Assembly (NCBI GenBank): GCA_018907035.1
Contig: JACCIC010000208.1
Span: forward strand, 37,501 to 101,500
Reading direction: 5' to 3'
DNA: 64,000 nucleotides
Source: Sycobia sp. Sy_11
Lineage: Eukaryota; Arthropoda; Insecta; Hymenoptera; Epichrysomallidae
The notes under the pieces were generated by a model, which saw only the letters and a program-made list of their open reading frames with translations, did not search any database and had not been told where the DNA came from. Every line of letters starts with the position of its first letter. Position 1 is the first letter of the stretch. Shown one piece after another: positions 55,327 to 64,000 of this stretch. The position numbers and the translations under genes were made by a program.

Positions 55327-57640
55327 ATGCATCTGAGCGATGCCATAAACGCTAGCAAAAGCGATGCCACAAATGCCAGTGAAGGCGAGGCAATTAATGC
55401 TATTAAAGCATATCGAAATTTAGATCAGAAGAATTCGAGCTTACAACCCCCTAAAACACGAACTACCGACGCATAGAGCGGATGCAATTAAATTTACTAA
55501 TATTTATTGCATGTTTTTAACAGGTTTAAAGGAACGGACTCATCCGATTTGTGCGGATACTATTAAAAGAATCTGGGGTGAGAAGCGCCTATACCTCAAC
55601 TCCAGTGAGAAGAAAGTGTATTTTGCAAGTCCGGACGCATCTAGCGTGTACATTTACTTTTCAGATGAAAAGATTATTCAAGTAGAAAATATGTTACCCG
55701 AAAGCGAGAAAGAGGTACTCGTGAGAGAATAGCCCAGAGGAGTCAAGACGCTCAGACTGGAAATACCTGAGTCGTCAGGCAAAGAGCCGATTACACGCGA
55801 GGAACTGAGACGCGCGCTAGAAGATCTAGAGATAAAAACAGATACTAGAGCAACCGAGGCCAGAGGATGCGGACAGGGAGAATTCAGAATTTTTCAGGCA
55901 GTAGAAAGAGGTGAATCGAGAGCTGATCAAAAATATGATCACCCATTTAAATGAAACAATGAGCCTGCATGCGCTCGACGTAGCTGCTATAAAAGAGACG
56001 GAATCGAAATCTACGCCAGAGATTAAAAACTTAAAAGTGGTCGTGGACAGAGACCATGAGAGACAATGCATCGAAATAAGAAAGAGCGTGGCCAACATCA
56101 TGCAAAGAGCTGACGAAATTGAAAGCTCAATCGAGCAAAATACTGAGTATTGGAATGAGCCTATGCCTAATCCATTTAAAATGAACGGAAAACAGAAATC
56201 CACACCTGTACTTTCTCAGGATATGGTGGTAAATGTTTATGAGATTCAACAAGAAAACGTAAGTATGATTTTGAATAAAATATATGATATAAATAACATT
56301 GATAAAAATATACTTATTAATATTGATAAAAATTTGCATAACAAAATTGAAAAAGATATACATGATAATGTTGTTGAAAAAACAAATAATAAAGTTGACA
56401 GAAATATTTTTGATGATAATGATATAATTCATTTAGAAGTTATCGATTCTATTAAAAGAGATATAAGAAATGAGAAAAGAGATAAGGAAAAACGAAAGGT
56501 CAATGAGAACAGTAATAAAGAGTACAGCTTAGATCAGACAAATATAGATAAAATGATTGAGAAAACTGTTGAATCAATTATTGAGAAACGTTTGAAAGAA
56601 AAATTGAAAGATGATTGGATCTGTTGGCTCAGAAACTAGACGGTGTAATCAGCAAGGACAGCGGCATTGTTAGAAAATATAAGCTCACGCAAGAAATGAG
56701 ATACGATATATTCAATGATTACTTGTTAACAGAATTAAAAACAAAAAGATTAAATTATGTGTTGAATGTAGAATCAATAGAATTTGAAAAATATTCTCAA
56801 AGAAAGATAGAAGAAGACAATCACCGCGTGCGCGAAAAAATTATTAATCATATAGATATTTGTTATTACCAAAAGATTTTCGAAGTCAAATCACCAAGAA
56901 AAATGTTAGAAAGGCTAGAAGAATATAAGAGGTTAGAGTGTAGAATCACGAGAGTCTCCGCGAGAAAAGAATTAAGATAATTAAAAGATAAATAAATTGA
57001 AATATATACCGGGAAAAGAGAAAGCCGCGGACTTTTGGATTAAATTCGAGATCCAAATTAGAGATTTTGAAAATGCTCCTCGTTCAAGTAAACTGTCGGA
57101 CGATGATCAGGATATATTCTATAATGCTGTGTCAGGTGCATTACCAGAAACTGTCTTAGCTGACTGCTTGTATGTAGGTACGATGGGTGTTGAAATACAG
57201 CTAGAGAAGCTGAAACATTTAATCTTGCAGGTAGAGGCAGCTAGACCAGCTAGAGATGTTCCAGTAACCTGATTGAGCGCAACGAGCAAACGGTCACCTC
57301 CGCCCTTTACACGGAGAAGACCATTTGAGAGACGTGTAAATAATCTGACCGATACTAGAAGTTGCTACATATGTGGCTAGAATGGGCACATAAGTGCGAA
57401 ATGCCCCACACCAGGACAAATATTTTGTTACAGGTGCAGAAGATCGGGTACGCACGTGGCTAAGAACTGTAAAAATAAAAGAAGTGCGCCATTCGAGACG
57501 AGCGAGAAAAGATTCGAGCATAGCTCTGGTAAGAGAGCTCGCTTCCAGATAAAAAGGGTAAATCCGCGGGGAAACAAGCCGAAAACAGAAAAGAAGGGAT
57601 TCTTAAGAATCCCTTCGGTTTCACAACAATACATGAGGAA
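55327..57640 (+). pseudogene. copia gag with long N-terminal extension
   Basis: The usual copia gag core lies at 56840-57275: KSPRKMLERLEEYKRLECRI, then PGKEKAADFWIKFEIQIRDF and KLSDDDQDIFYNAVSGALPE, in two frames. Two zinc knuckles follow at 57361-57470 (CYICG, stop in place of an aromatic or Cys-near residue, then CPTPGQIFCYRCRRSGTHVAKNC). Upstream, open frames at 55327-55476, 55453-55732, 55740-55890 and 55911-56639 look coding. The last, 242 codons, contains a charged helical part and then a repetitive segment with NIDKN-type repeats (56280-56400), and ends in IIEKRLKEKLKDD. I do not know such an extension from copia itself. Frame changes near 55735, 55900, 56640 and 56985. Confidence 0.65.
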
Positions 57641-57700
57641 GATTGTCAGAATGGTAAGAATAAATTTAATCCTCATTTTAATTATTTTGAAAGAAATGAT

Positions 57701-58560
57701 TTGCGTAAAATTATAAAGAATCATGTCTTGAATTTCATAGCTGATTCAGCAGTCACAGATCATCTGTGCAATAGTAAAATTAGTTTCGAAAGTGTAGATT
57801 CAGATTTTAAAAGTAGAGTAAAATGCGCGAATAAAAATACAGCTTTGACTGTTGACGGTAAGAGTGATATTGCAGCTATAACCAGAGATGGCCGAAAAGT
57901 TACCTTAAATAACGTAGTGTATGCGAATAACTTATCGAAAAATTTACTTTCGCTTAGAAAATTTGTAAAGCAGAAACTGGAAATTTATTAAAACAAAGAG
58001 AAAATTGATATCTTAGATCCGAGTTCAAAAAGAAAAATTATATCAGGAAAATACGTATCACCAATTTGGATATTTGAAATTGTTGCTAAACCAAACAAAT
58101 ATGAAGCAAATAAGTCGAAAATCTACCGGTTGAACACCGCTATGATGCTAGAAGCAAGAATAGCTCAATAAAAACGTTAAAAACAAATTCCAGAAAAGAT
58201 AGAAACGAATGAACCTGTCAAAAGTGACTTTTATCTCTTGACAACTATAAATGATAGAATTATTAGTCCAATAAAAGTTTTACCGAAAACCGAGGAGGTA
58301 GAATATCAGAAATTAATTAACGAACAGGAAAAGAAAAACACACAAAAAGTTAGTAACGTAATGATGTGGCAACATAGACTAGAACATGCTTCAAGCAAAT
58401 ACATAATAGAATACGCGAAACGTAACACAAACATATTAAGTAAGGCCAATTTGTCAAATCTAACAGAAATAGAGCGATGTGAGACGTGTTTGACCACTAA
58501 GAGTGTTAGATTGCCATTTAATTCAATCATACAGCGAGCAGACAGACCACTAAAGATTAT
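57701..58560 (+). pseudogene. copia protease and pre-integrase domain
   Basis: 57701-57991 holds the protease start NFIADSAVTDHLCNSKISFE. The active site reads Asp-Ser-Ala where copia has Asp-Ser-Gly. It continues to NNVVYANNLSKNLLSLRKF, the family's LLS motif. After stops at 57991 and 58171, 58238-58560 holds the GAG-pre-integrase zinc domain: MMWQHRLEHASSKYIIEYAK, then ERCETCLTTKSVRLPF. Confidence 0.8.
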
Positions 58561-59350
58561 TCATGCAGACACGATGGGACCAATCAGTCCAGTTACTTTC
58601 CAAAAGGATACAAATTCATACTAGTATTAGTAGACGACTTTTCGAGAGTACGATTAGCTTATCCGATAAAACATAAGAATGAAACATGCGAATACTTAGA
58701 AAGGGGAATTAGAAGTTTTAGAAATGTTCTAGGGATAGATGAAAAGATATGCTTTCTTAAGTGCGACAAAGGCACTGAATTTACTGGTGCTGATACAGTA
58801 AATGTATTAAATAAGATAGGAGCTGAATTACAGTTAGCCATTCCGATACGCCTCAACACAATGGCGTAGCTGAGCGGTTCAATAGAACAATTGAGAATAA
58901 GGTTAGGTCATTAATGTTCAATTCAGAACTTCCCGGAGGCAGTTGGGACCTTGCGGTTAAAACAGCTGTGTATCTGTATAATATAACACCACATAAGTCA
59001 TCAATTTTGAAATACCACTTAAGAAGCTAGCAAAAGAGTTTAAAATAGATCACGATAGGTGGATAAGGTTTGGGTGCTTAGCAGTGTTTAGAAAACAGAT
59101 AGGAGCTGATTCTAAGTTCAGTTCGACGGAAATAAGAGGGTATTCGGTAGGATACGTGACGACAGGCTATAATATATATGTAGCCGAACAAAACAAAATT
59201 TTTGAGTCAAGAAATGTTAGAGTCGTAGAAAATTTAGTTTACAATGATTACCATGGTGACAGTCCGAGTTCTGGTTTCAAACTCCGAAATGGAGCCCAAA
59301 CTGAGAAAGAAATCACCGAAAATCACGAAGACTTGTCTATAAGCGCCTGA
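58560..59350 (+). pseudogene. copia integrase
   Basis: IIHADTMGPISP (first Asp) is followed by a frameshift near 58610. The frame with LVLVDDFSRVRLAYPIK, then FLKCDKGTEFTGAD (second Asp) follows. A further shift near 58845 leads to QHNGVAERFNRTIEN (Glu) and SSWDLAVK-like sequence. 59084-59350 carries the C-terminal FRKQIGADSKFSSTEIRGYS and VGYVTTGYNIYV, which matches the copia target-like tail. All three catalytic residues survive, but three frameshifts separate them. Confidence 0.8.
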
Positions 59351-59365
59351 CTAAGATGTCATAAT

Positions 59366-61028
59366 GTGACAAAACAGAAAGTCGCATTATTCTTTCTAGA
59401 TTCAATAGATGTTAGTTTAAACGATGACGTGAAATACCATGCGTTACTAGTTAAGGTAAATCGTGATCCGAAAACTTATAAAGAGGCTGTTAGTTCGACC
59501 GAGAACAGATTGTGGGAAAGAGCAATACTAACAGAGATAAATTCGTTAGTAGACCAAGGGGTTTTCTCAGAAATCAGCAAAACTAAAATGTACAAACAGC
59601 AGGGCAAACCAAATATCTTAGACTCTAGGTGGGTTTTTAAAAGAAAAACCGATAATCAGGGCAGAATTACTCATAAGGCCAGACTAGTCATTCGAGGCTT
59701 TAAGGATCGAAATACTTATGCTATTAGAGAAACGTACGCGCCTCTATCCAAATTGATTCTAGTCAGGTCATTCTTAGCGATAGCTAATAAATTTAGTTTA
59801 CGAATCAAATAGTTAGACGTCGAAATGGCATTCTTGTATGGCGATATTGAAAAGGATATATATCTTAGATTTCCGGAAGGATTAACTTCAGATCTAAAAT
59901 GGATAAATAATAATATACTGAAACTAGAGAAATCTCTCTATGGACTTAAAACAAGCTCGAAGCGCTGGAATATAAAATTTACAGAGATTATTAGTAGACT
60001 AGGATTTGAATATAACTACATGAATCCGTGCTTATTTGTGAAAAATAGCAGCTCAGGAATAGTAGTACTTTTATTATATGTGGATGACATATTGATAATG
60101 GGTCACAATGAAAGCGAGATTAATCGAGTTATAAGTAAGCTAGCCGTAGAATTTAAAATCAAAAATTCGACACTCCGAAAGAGTTCTTAGGAATCAATAA
60201 AGATAGTGATTGCGAACGAAGGATCTTAAAATTAACTCAGGTGAAATTTATCGAGCAAATGATGAAAAGATTCGGATTTAGTAACAGTAGAGCCGCAAAT
60301 TCTCCTATGGCAGTGACGGATGCAACCGATAGGAAATGAAAGAATCGTGAAGAAGATACCGAAAAATTAGAAAACATTCCTAATACTTTGTATAGAGAAT
60401 GGTAGGATCGTTACTGTATTTGGCGAATTCCACGCGTCCAGATTCTTCTTACATTGTTCACGTGCAAGTCGGTTAGAGTGTCATCAAGTCGGCATCAAGT
60501 CAATCCCACTGCAAAGGAATGGAATATGATTAGAAGACTATTTCAATATACCTCAGGAACGAAAGAATTAGGCTTGACATTTCGAGGTCAAAAGAACGGC
60601 TTAGTAGCATTGTCGGACGCGAGTCTATCAGATTGTAAAGGCGCGTTAACCACATGCGGCTTTGTCATTAGCTTATTTGGCAGACTGTAGGATGGAAAAC
60701 GCAAAAACAACAGAATGTAGCACTATCTATATGTCAGGCACAGTATGTTCCGATGAGTAACACATGTCAGGATCTGATAGACTTACACAATTCACTTGGG
60801 ATCATTATAAGGCGAGATCTGTATCCGATAAAATTATTTTGTGATAACTTAGCAGCTCAGGCGTGCGCCAAAACCTACTGTAGTAATCGATTGCGTCATA
60901 TGACCGACAAAAAGGAACATTATATCAAAGAATGCCTTAGCAAGAAATTGGTTATCATAGAATGGGTTAAAGTGTCGGATCAACTCGCGGATATATTTAC
61001 GAAAAGATTGAGGTGGGACCCTCACTGA
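59366..61028 (+). pseudogene. copia reverse transcriptase and RNase H
   Basis: 59366-59812 starts RT: YKEAVSSTENRLWERAILTE, LDSRWVFKRKTDNQGRITHK, then KARLVIRGF. After a TAG at 59810-59812 the same frame gives LDVEMAFLYGDIEKDIY (first Asp), and LYGLKTSSKRW follows. The box LLLYVDDILIMG is intact. A shift after 60170 damages the thumb. RNase H shows in 60454-60690 (LVALSDASLSDCKGALTTCG) and 60753-61028 (IKLFCDNLAAQACA, then RHMTDKKEHYIKEC and SDQLADIFTKRL). The intact YVDD makes this the best-kept polymerase among the retroelements here, though stops and shifts still disable it. Confidence 0.85.
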
Positions 61029-61202
61029 AGGCTAACTAAACTAATATTAAATTATTAAAACCGACATATGTTTTCAGATGAATGCGAAAGCAATTGGAGC
61101 GATGCTGGAAATTAAAACAAATTACATTCATGCCAAGTGCATCTTATAAATCCTATCTGCAATTGAGATCAAAGAACTTTTAATTAAAAATCAAATCTAG
61201 AC

Positions 61203-61206
<4 letters not shown>

Positions 61207-61253
<47 letters not shown>
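61207..61253. repeat. (AT)n microsatellite
   Basis: About 23 AT units in the copia 3' non-coding part. Confidence 0.95.
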
Positions 61254-61257
<4 letters not shown>

Positions 61258-61461
61258 CATGGCAATATGTTGAAAAAATAAGAATCTTAATTAATCAAAG
61301 CATTTTACAAATATACATGTATTCATTTAATTGTACCTATAGTCTTAAATTTAATTACATGTATTATATTAATTTGATATGAGTGTAACTTGAATGAATG
61401 TCAATAAAGTGTGTCCGACGTTCGTATGAATGAGGAGTGCGCTTGCTGTAACGAGAGAGAA

Positions 61462-61689
61462 TGTTGGAAACTAGAGACGTTATGCGCAGCGCCCTCCATG
61501 CAGTCTAAGCACATGATGTATACATGTGCGTGTGTGTGCAAATACGCCGCTCGGCCGCTTCACGCAGCCTCGCGGCTTACCTTTCCCTTTATACCAGTAG
61601 ATCAGAATAGACGTTTATTAATAAAGACCAGTTGAATTTCTAAGTATTACCTCTGCGTTTTATTTATTAATCATCCACCTATTCCATCA
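61462..61689 (+). repeat. copia 3' LTR
   Basis: 228 bp. Starts TGTTGGAAAC, ends CCTATTCCATCA, contains CCCTTTATACC as a TATA-like word. Beyond a 33-bp indel it differs from the 5' LTR at many positions, so the insertion is not recent. Confidence 0.9.
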
Positions 61690-61740
61690 GTAACAAAACA
61701 TAACTAAGCGATCTTTGTTTTCTTTTGTGTATAAATATAA
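61690..61740 (+). mobile_element. R1 copy 2, terminal piece after copia
   Basis: GTAACAAAACATAACTAAGCGATCTTTGTTTT matches 48304-48335 of R1 copy 1. It is the severed end of copy 2. Confidence 0.8.
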
Positions 61741-61899
61741 TAAAATATATACAATTCATATATATCTATATATATATATATCTTTTATTGATATATTCAT
61801 ATTTATATTGCTGCGCATTAATGCAATTATAACCGGTAATAGTGCATATCAGTGTATTTAGAAATATCAGTAATATGAAATTACATTTTTTATTAATGG

Positions 61900-61948
<49 letters not shown>

Positions 61949-61950
61949 GT
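61741..61950. repeat. (AT)n-rich spacer
   Basis: AT runs at 61750-61780 and 61903-61945. No gene. Confidence 0.8.
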
Positions 61951-62530
61951 CAGACAATTAAGTATTGCGACCAATTTTATTTCTTGGTCTATGTTAACAC
62001 TGTGAATATGTAACATCACCACAGTAATGGTAGATCCCTACTCTCTCGATTGAGATCTTGACGACCCTGATACGATCATTTCTTCGCCAGCTGTTTAGTG
62101 TTTTGAATAACGCTCGAGTAGTGCGTGTCACGAAAATGTAACAGAGAAATTTATTGCGAGAAATTTATTATAACGACGAATTGCTTCACACCTCAAAAAG
62201 TACGGACAAACAGTAACAGTACTCCTTATTGACCGTTTGACATCCTAGAATGAATTCATGGTAAATCACCCAATGGTAATCGAAAAAAACGATCAGCATC
62301 ACATTGATTTTCGACAGACTTTGATGTAGAGTTAAACGATAAAGTAGACTGCCCAAAATACTTCTGCAAAATTTTCAACGATTCCGTAACCGTAATTCCA
62401 TTGAAAACACAAAATTTCCAGCGAACTCGTTGATCAACTTTTGTTCCATAGTCAATATCACTAGACAAACTTTTTGTGTCATAAACAAACAGCTGACAAA
62501 CACACAGTAATAGAAACATAGCGCTGAAAC
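61950..62530 (-). pseudogene. Mariner-like transposase N-terminal scrap (element 5)
   Basis: On the minus strand, 62256-62519 includes VDQRVRWKFCVFNGITVTES and then LKILQKYFGQSTLS. This resembles the first helix-turn-helix of a mariner transposase (IKFC.KLGK.ATET...L..AYG...LS). After a frame change a basic RP-LGDLP-like linker follows. TGAAGTCAGACAATTAAGTATTG at 61946-61968 could be an inverted end, but no partner was found. The catalytic part is absent or unreadable. Confidence 0.4.
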
Positions 62531-63310
62531 TTTACATGGATAGAATTTGAAGTTTTGTATCTTCAACAATATGTATTATCAATAAAAAATGTATTAGTTC
62601 TTTAAATAATTATAAGTTATGACGCGAGCTAAAAAATATTTTCAAAAAATATAAGTATGGCGTAAATTATAATGTTAACGTAGTTGATCATCTCATGTCT
62701 CTGATACTACATATTAAATAAATCCCATACATTATTCCTAGTTTCCTTCACATTCAAATAGCATACTTTTCATTTATATTTATTTTAATATACTCTGTAT
62801 TGTTACTTATTGATATTTTAAAGAATTCGCGTAATTCCGATTTAACATAAAGATTGGTCTGGGGTATAGAGTTATTTTCTGTATAAACTAATAACGAAAT
62901 TATTTTATTTGTTGATTTCTAATATTACAGTCATTCTGGACATAATCTCACCTATGATAAAATTATCTATAGAAGAAATTGTTAAAAATAAATTCTTTGA
63001 ATTACTTATGTATATTATAGAGTAATTTCAATAATTTATTTTATCTGAAAATTACAGTATAAAATTTTAAAGCATATATAACTTTTAACAAAACTAAAAT
63101 AATTAGGCGAGTTTGATGTGTCTTAGCATAGTAAGAATGTTAAATACGTCTCCTCATGTATTTTATAAAAAATTTATATAAAATATTTTTCTAAATTCAG
63201 TAATATATTAAGACAAAAATACATACAATAACGTTTTCAATTTGGCCAGTAAAATCCGCTACTTAACGATAATCAATAAGCAGATGTCTTTATTGCCTGA
63301 GCCCAAGCTC

Positions 63311-63313
<3 letters not shown>
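62531..63313. other. AT-rich spacer
   Basis: No reading frame or repeat recognised. Confidence 0.6.

Positions 63314-63352
<39 letters not shown>
63314..63352. repeat. (AT)n microsatellite
   Basis: About 19 AT units directly before the gypsy gag below. Confidence 0.95.
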
Positions 63353-63355
<3 letters not shown>

Positions 63356-64000
63356 GACGGAAGTCACAACGAACGACGGAGGTTAGGGAAGGATCGGAAC
63401 GGTTAGGAGGTAACTTAACACCATCGGAGTTGTACCAAAGGGTGATAAGACAGATGCTCACCGGGGATAGAGACGTGTGGCATAGACTGCGAAACTTAAG
63501 AGCGGAGAGTCGAGGAAATCTGGTAAGTAGGCTACGAGAGCTGCGCCTCAGCCCAAGAGGAGACGTTCCGGTATAAGCGGAGAGGCTACTACGATACGCA
63601 TATAAAGCGCTCGGAACTCGTGAGGACGTACCATGGTACCCTGAATGGGATCAAAACACGGAGGATGATACAGCTGAGGAGATGCTGCCAGCTCTGAAAG
63701 CATCGAATATCGAAGAGGTAGAGGAGATGCCATTATTAGAAGCGAGCTCGTCCACCACCATTTTTTGTAGAGCAGAAGTGACCACGACGATCACGACGTC
63801 ATTCTCGACGGCATTCAGTGAAATGCCCCTTACAACGACCACCCGGCCCATCATGACGACGGTAACCAGAGCAGTCCCTAGCATTTCATCACCTCAAACG
63901 GTGCACAGCGATATACGAACACTGCAAAGCTGGAGGATAAAATTTGCAGGTAATTACTGTGATCACCCGGAGGAGTACATAGAACAGCTGATCGGCTGCC
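63353..64000 (+). pseudogene. gypsy E: gag N-terminal part, runs off the window
   Basis: A single frame is open from about 63370 to a TAA at 63573-63575, and then from there to the window end. It reads TPSELYQRVIRQMLTGDRDVWHRL, then RGNLVSRLRELRLSPRG. A Thr-rich linker (63770-63860) follows, and LQSWRIKFAGNYCDHPEEYIE at the very end, which is the beginning of a Gag capsid (compare WNLKFSG in gypsy A). The gene was probably cut at its 5' end by or into the (AT)n. Its protease and RT should lie beyond 64000. Confidence 0.6.

Larger units (their letters stand above)
48859..61689 (+). mobile_element. copia-type LTR retrotransposon (12.8 kb with nested inserts)
   Basis: 5' LTR 48859-49053 and 3' LTR 61462-61689 begin TGTTGGAA and end CATCA. 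Target sequence GTAAA precedes (48854-48858) and GTAAC follows (61690-61694), a 5-bp duplication with one difference. The primer-binding region right after the 5' LTR (GGTTATTGGGCCTCGCAG) resembles that of Drosophila copia, which pairs with an internal initiator-tRNA fragment. Gag, protease, integrase, RT and RNase H lie in copia order (integrase before RT) at about 55450-61028. Between 49860 and 54600 foreign DNA is nested. All domains carry stops or frameshifts. Confidence 0.9.

Noticed and set aside
1..64000. A new operon-like or defence system
   Set aside because: All gene neighbourhoods are explained by nested transposons. No set of co-oriented intact genes exists.

Overview
The window is eukaryotic, AT-rich repeat DNA. 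It looks like insect, most likely hymenopteran and perhaps ant, heterochromatin or an old transposon cluster. This rests on the mix of families: insect Ty3/gypsy, copia, R1-clade LINEs, several mariner subfamilies, a Polinton/Maverick, a Penelope scrap and a chuvirus-like envelope gene. There is also a two-exon fragment resembling a protein family that is common in ants. I see no bacterial operons, rRNA, convincing tRNA or CRISPR. I see no clearly functional host gene. Nearly every recognisable reading frame is a transposon relic with stops and frameshifts. The exception is one mariner transposase gene at 33776-34813, which is intact.

Layout. 1-6060: gypsy relic A (gag, protease, RT, RNase H, integrase), split by a 1.54-kb solo LTR (3285-4827) with AACA target duplications. 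6070-7560: a second gypsy gag relic. 7973-9245: mariner relic, minus strand. 9246-12180: no recognised gene, one 16-bp tandem repeat. 12190-15719: minus-strand gypsy relic with an envelope gene and a large internal pol deletion. 17415-18020: unrecognised open stretch. 18278-19089: a 406-bp tandem duplication. 19284-25072: gypsy D with both LTRs, its 3' LTR split by another solo LTR (24001-24913). 25073-29640: AT-rich spacer with microsatellites and a MITE-like hairpin. 29645-32821: Penelope scrap, then Polinton capsid, protease and integrase relics. 33604-34890: intact mariner. 35828-39108: mariner split by about 2 kb. 39793-40489: two-exon host-like gene fragment. 41305-41990: fourth mariner relic.

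42980-48335 is a nearly full-length but dead R1-clade LINE. Next to it lies the 3' end of a second copy (48350-48858). That copy is broken by a 12.8-kb copia element (48859-61689), and its tail reappears after the copia 3' LTR. The copia itself contains a third, 5'-truncated R1-clade LINE (50269-53095) and an LTR-like segment (53800-54590). 61950-62530 holds a mariner N-terminal scrap. 63353-64000 opens another gypsy gag that runs off the window.

The genes do not form a pathway. They are layers of insertion, and their nesting gives a relative order: R1 copy 2 before copia, copia before or together with R1 copy 3, and each gypsy before its nested solo LTR. I found no convincing new biological system. 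The items most worth following are the intact mariner with a paralogous empty site, the envelope-bearing gypsy, the Polinton relic and the unusual N-terminal region of the copia gag.
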